From Bacteroidota bacterium (lineage in GTDB: Bacteria > Bacteroidota > Bacteroidia > Chitinophagales > Chitinophagaceae): DNA of 10,044 nt. Both the position numbers and the translations under genes were made by a program. Under the pieces are notes generated by a model. That model was not told the origin of the DNA and made no database searches. It saw nothing but the letters and a program-made list of their open reading frames with translations. Positions 7,747 through 10,044 of the stretch are shown piece by piece; the first letter of the stretch is position 1; each line of letters opens with the position of its first letter. Location of the stretch: positions 1 to 10,044 of the forward strand of contig JAGWTX010000044.1 in the NCBI GenBank assembly GCA_028875955.1. The letters are read 5' to 3'.

Positions 7747-7754
7747 TAGCTTTG
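7747..7754 (+). promoter_or_regulatory. Bacteroidota -7 promoter element for paaZ
   Basis: The sequence TAGCTTTG matches TAnnTTTG exactly. It ends 21 nt before the ATG at 7776 and overlaps the alternative TTG start at 7752, which argues for the ATG. The nearest upstream TTTG (7717-7720) lies 26 nt away, longer than the usual 17-23 nt, so the -33 partner is uncertain. Confidence 0.5.
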
Positions 7755-7775
7755 TTGCCTTATCAAACAAAGTGT

Positions 7776-9821
7776 ATGCTTGCATTAGAGAATTATATTT
7801 TGGGCAGCTGGCGAAAAGGCGAAGGTGACGGACAGGTTTTATACCATGCGGTTACCGGTGAACCCATCGTGACCGCTTCCACCAAAGGGGTTGACTTCGA
7901 AGCGGTATTGAACTACGCACGTAAAACCGGAAACCCGGCATTGCGTAAGATGAGTTTTCATGAACGCGGGCTGATGCTGCGCGCCCTGGCCTTACACCTC
8001 AGGGAACACCTCGACAGATTTTATACGATCAGTTACCAGACCGGTGCCACCAAAGCGGACAGCTGGGTGGATATTGAAGGAGGTATCGGCAACCTGTTCT
8101 CTTATGCATCTCTACGCAGAAAACTACCCGATACCCCATTTTGCCTGGATGGTGAAAATCATCCGTTGGGCAAAGCCAATACTTTTATGGGGCATCATTT
8201 ACTGATTCCCAAGGAGGGAGTGGCCGTTCATATCAATGCATTTAATTTTCCCGTCTGGGGTATGCTGGAAAAGATTGCCGTTAATCTTTTAGCGGGTATG
8301 CCGGCTGTTGTAAAACCCGCAACCGTTACCTCCTTTCTTACTGAAGCTGTCGTTAAAGAAATCGTGGCTTCGGGCATCTTACCCGATGGTGCCCTGCAAC
8401 TGATCTGTGGCAGCGCCGGCGATCTGCTTAGCCATATTGGATCACAGGATGTGGTAACGTTTACCGGATCAGCCAAAACGGGTTTGCTGTTGAAATCGGG
8501 CAAACGCATTCTCGAGGAAAATGTGCCATTCACCATGGAAGCGGACTCACTCAATAGCATCGTATTGGGAGCAGATGTTGAACCCGGTATGGCTGAATGG
8601 GATTTGTTTATCAAGGAAGTGAGAAAGGAAATGACTACCAAATGCGGACAGAAATGCACGGCCATCCGGCGGATCTTTGTGCCCGAAAATAAAATGGAAG
8701 CTGTTCAGCAATCCCTTTCCAAAGCACTTGCCCAAACGGTGATTGGTAATCCCTTACACGAAAAGGTCCGGATGGGATCGCTTGCCGGTGAAACGCAAAG
8801 AAAAGAAGTCAGGGAACAGGTGCAAAAACTCCTGGCATCCTCACAGATCATTTATGGATCGCTCGATAGTGTGGAACTGACGGATGCAGACAATACAAAA
8901 GGTGCTTTTATCAGTCCTATCTTATTATTCAACCAGGATCCGCATAACAGCAGCGAAGTGCATGAGGTGGAAGCGTTTGGTCCTGTTGCAACCCTTATGT
9001 CCTATTCTTCACTGGAAGAAGCCATCTCACTCGTCAAGAAAGGGAAAGGTTCACTGGTAAGTTCCATCGTAACAGCGGATACCTCCCTGGCCAATGAATA
9101 TGTATTAGGCGCAGGCATGTACCATGGCCGGATATTGATTCTGAATCAACAATGCGCCAAGGAAAGTACTGGTCATGGTTCCCCTTTACCCCTGTTGGTT
9201 CATGGAGGACCCGGCAGAGCGGGGGGAGGAGAAGAAATGGGCGGTCTCAGGGGCATAAAACATTATATGCAAAGGGTGGCCATCCAGGGTTCGCCGGATA
9301 TGATCACAGCGGTTAGCAAAGTATACCAGCCGGGTGCGACAGGAAACCTGGATACCATTCACCCCTTTAAAAAATATTTTGAAGAACTGGCCATCGGTGA
9401 TCAGCTGATGACGGAAAAGCGACTGATTACCGCGGAAGACATTAACCGTTTTGCTGACCTGAGCGGTGATCATTTTTATGCGCATCTCAGCCAGACTGAT
9501 TTTACAGGAACCATGTTTGAAAAACAGGTAGCTCATGGATATTTTATCATGAGCGCTGCAGCCGGGCTTTTTGTTGACAGTTATGAGAAAAACCCGGTTC
9601 TCCTGAACTATGGGATAGATGAACTCAGGTTTACCAAACCCGTTTACCCCGGCAGTGAGATAAGGGTGCGGTTTACCTGTAAGGAAAAGATCCGACAGGA
9701 GAAAAAAGAACCTGCCGACATCAACAAAGGGATCGTCAAATGGCTGGTGGAGATCCTGGACGAAATGGACGAAATCGTAGGGATCGCTACCATTCTGACA
9801 ATGGTTGAAAGAAAGGATTGA
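7776..9821 (+). CDS. paaZ: PaaZ: bifunctional oxepin-CoA hydrolase / 3-oxo-5,6-dehydrosuberyl-CoA semialdehyde dehydrogenase
   Basis: PaaZ opens the oxepin-CoA ring in aerobic phenylacetate degradation and oxidises the resulting aldehyde. From the ATG it has 681 residues, the family's normal length. Residues 1 to about 520 form an aldehyde dehydrogenase domain: NAFNFPVWGMLEKIA (154-168), the FTGSAKTG cofactor loop (229-236), general base E255 in FTMEADS and nucleophile C294 in KCGQKCTAIRR. Residues about 530-681 form a MaoC-like (R)-hydratase domain with the catalytic dyad D565 and H570 in SGDHFYAH. Both active sites look intact. The frame is open to a TTG at 7752, but that codon sits inside a -7 promoter element, so I use the ATG. 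No Shine-Dalgarno is evident. Other paa genes (paaABCDE, paaG, paaJ, paaK) are absent here and may lie beyond 10044. The last two codons and the stop fall inside a repeat copy. Confidence 0.95.
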   Translation: MLALENYILGSWRKGEGDGQVLYHAVTGEPIVTASTKGVDFEAVLNYARKTGNPALRKMSFHERGLMLRALALHLREHLDRFYTISYQTGATKADSWVDIEGGIGNLFSYASLRRKLPDTPFCLDGENHPLGKANTFMGHHLLIPKEGVAVHINAFNFPVWGMLEKIAVNLLAGMPAVVKPATVTSFLTEAVVKEIVASGILPDGALQLICGSAGDLLSHIGSQDVVTFTGSAKTGLLLKSGKRILEENVPFTMEADSLNSIVLGADVEPGMAEWDLFIKEVRKEMTTKCGQKCTAIRRIFVPENKMEAVQQSLSKALAQTVIGNPLHEKVRMGSLAGETQRKEVREQVQKLLASSQIIYGSLDSVELTDADNTKGAFISPILLFNQDPHNSSEVHEVEAFGPVATLMSYSSLEEAISLVKKGKGSLVSSIVTADTSLANEYVLGAGMYHGRILILNQQCAKESTGHGSPLPLLVHGGPGRAGGGEEMGGLRGIKHYMQRVAIQGSPDMITAVSKVYQPGATGNLDTIHPFKKYFEELAIGDQLMTEKRLITAEDINRFADLSGDHFYAHLSQTDFTGTMFEKQVAHGYFIMSAAAGLFVDSYEKNPVLLNYGIDELRFTKPVYPGSEIRVRFTCKEKIRQEKKEPADINKGIVKWLVEILDEMDEIVGIATILTMVERKD

Positions 9822-9854
9822 TAGAAGAAGAACGAAGAAAAAAAGTGCGGCCGA
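9815..9854 (+). repeat. Repeat copy A (direct), overlapping the end of paaZ
   Basis: This 40-bp purine-rich unit matches 10005-10044 at exactly 190 bp offset with 37 of 40 identical bases (differences at 9819, 9842 and 9851). Its core is AACGAAGAAAAAAAGTG (9831-9847). It covers the last two codons and stop of paaZ. Confidence 0.85.
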
Positions 9855-9933
9855 TGTTTGGAAATCCCTTGTTTTTGTAGGCTTCCCTTTTACGGGTCCA
9901 AAGTATAACAAAGCGGTCTCCTGCTTTGAAAGA

Positions 9934-9958
9934 CACTTTTTTTCTTCGTTTTTCTTTT
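9934..9958 (-). repeat. Repeat copy B (inverted, partial)
   Basis: The reverse complement of 9934-9950 is identical over 17 bp to the core of copy A (9831-9847) and 16 of 17 to that of copy C (10021-10037). Extended to 25 bp it matches copy A with two mismatches. It can therefore pair with either flanking copy to form a long stem. Confidence 0.8.
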
Positions 9959-10004
9959 AGCTAAATGCTTCGGGGTGCATGCAGGTTTAAATTCGGAGCT
10001 AAAG
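9954..10004. repeat. Imperfect palindrome between repeat copies B and C
   Basis: The arms CTTTTAGCT (9954-9962) and AGCTAAAG (9997-10004) are complementary apart from one extra T, and they share a centre with the perfect 8-bp palindrome TGCATGCA (9976-9983). The sequence between arm and centre pairs poorly, so a stable single hairpin is doubtful. Confidence 0.45.
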
Positions 10005-10044
10005 GGATCGATAGAAGAAGAACGAAGAAAAGAAGTGCGGTCGA
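10005..10044 (+). repeat. Repeat copy C (direct), reaching the window edge
   Basis: Second direct copy of the 40-bp unit, 37 of 40 identical to copy A (9815-9854). It extends to the last base of the window, so its true right boundary and any further copies are not visible. Confidence 0.85.

Larger units (their letters stand above)
9822..10044. other. Non-coding repeat-rich region downstream of paaZ
   Basis: No convincing gene is present in these 223 bases. They hold the tail of repeat copy A, an inverted partial copy B, a weak palindrome and repeat copy C at the window edge. Between A and B a small hairpin, CAAAGC (9909-9914) with GCTTTG (9923-9928), is followed after 8 nt by seven T. It is a poor terminator candidate, but the only compact one after paaZ. 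Confidence 0.7.

Noticed and set aside
9186..9911. 241-codon minus-strand frame opposite the 3' part of paaZ
   Set aside because: It lies almost wholly antisense to the conserved MaoC domain of paaZ, resembles no family I know and begins in the repeat cluster. Its hydrophobic stretch comes from the purine-rich repeat read backwards.
9909..9943. Intrinsic terminator for paaZ
   Set aside because: The 6-bp stem is separated from the T run by 8 nt, so it does not have normal terminator form. It is mentioned only as part of the non-coding region.
9822..10004. Integron attC site or insertion sequence end
   Set aside because: No attC-type RYYYAAC/GTTRRRY core pairs, no transposase and no target-site duplication could be identified.
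9815..10044. CRISPR array
   Set aside because: Only two direct copies and one inverted copy, with spacing far too long for spacers and no cas genes in view.

Overview
The window looks like chromosome from a member of the Bacteroidota, probably the Chitinophagaceae/Sphingobacteriia side. Four things support this: TAnnTTTG promoter -7 elements (the Bacteroidota sigma-factor consensus) lie just upstream of several genes; Shine-Dalgarno sequences are weak or absent; the adenylate kinase is of the short type; and there is a large secreted BNR/sortilin-like protein of a kind common in this phylum. The lineage is an inference from these features, not a database result.

Layout, left to right. A 5'-truncated M24 (Xaa-Pro aminopeptidase-like) gene on + ends at 959 in a strong terminator. 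It converges on a minus-strand group: a fold-type I PLP aminotransferase (1034-2299), a secreted ~1055-residue Asp-box protein (2482-5649) and a probable lipoprotein MsrB methionine sulfoxide reductase (5808-6368). Terminators follow msrB and the BNR gene, so these three look like separate transcription units rather than an operon. A divergent intergenic region (about 6369-6546) then leads to a plus-strand series: adenylate kinase (6547-7128, own promoter and terminator), a small DUF1569/DinB-like protein (7242-7709) and the bifunctional ring-opening enzyme PaaZ (7776-9821) of aerobic phenylacetate degradation. The rest of the paa pathway is not in the window.

The last 223 bases (9822-10044) carry no convincing gene. 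They hold a repeat cluster: two direct 40-bp copies exactly 190 bp apart, an inverted partial copy between them, and a weak palindrome. The second direct copy runs to the window edge, so the cluster may continue.

Most of the window is ordinary housekeeping and catabolic sequence. I found no clear new defence system or mobile element. The least explained items are the repeat cluster after paaZ and the pairing of a DUF1569 gene with paaZ.
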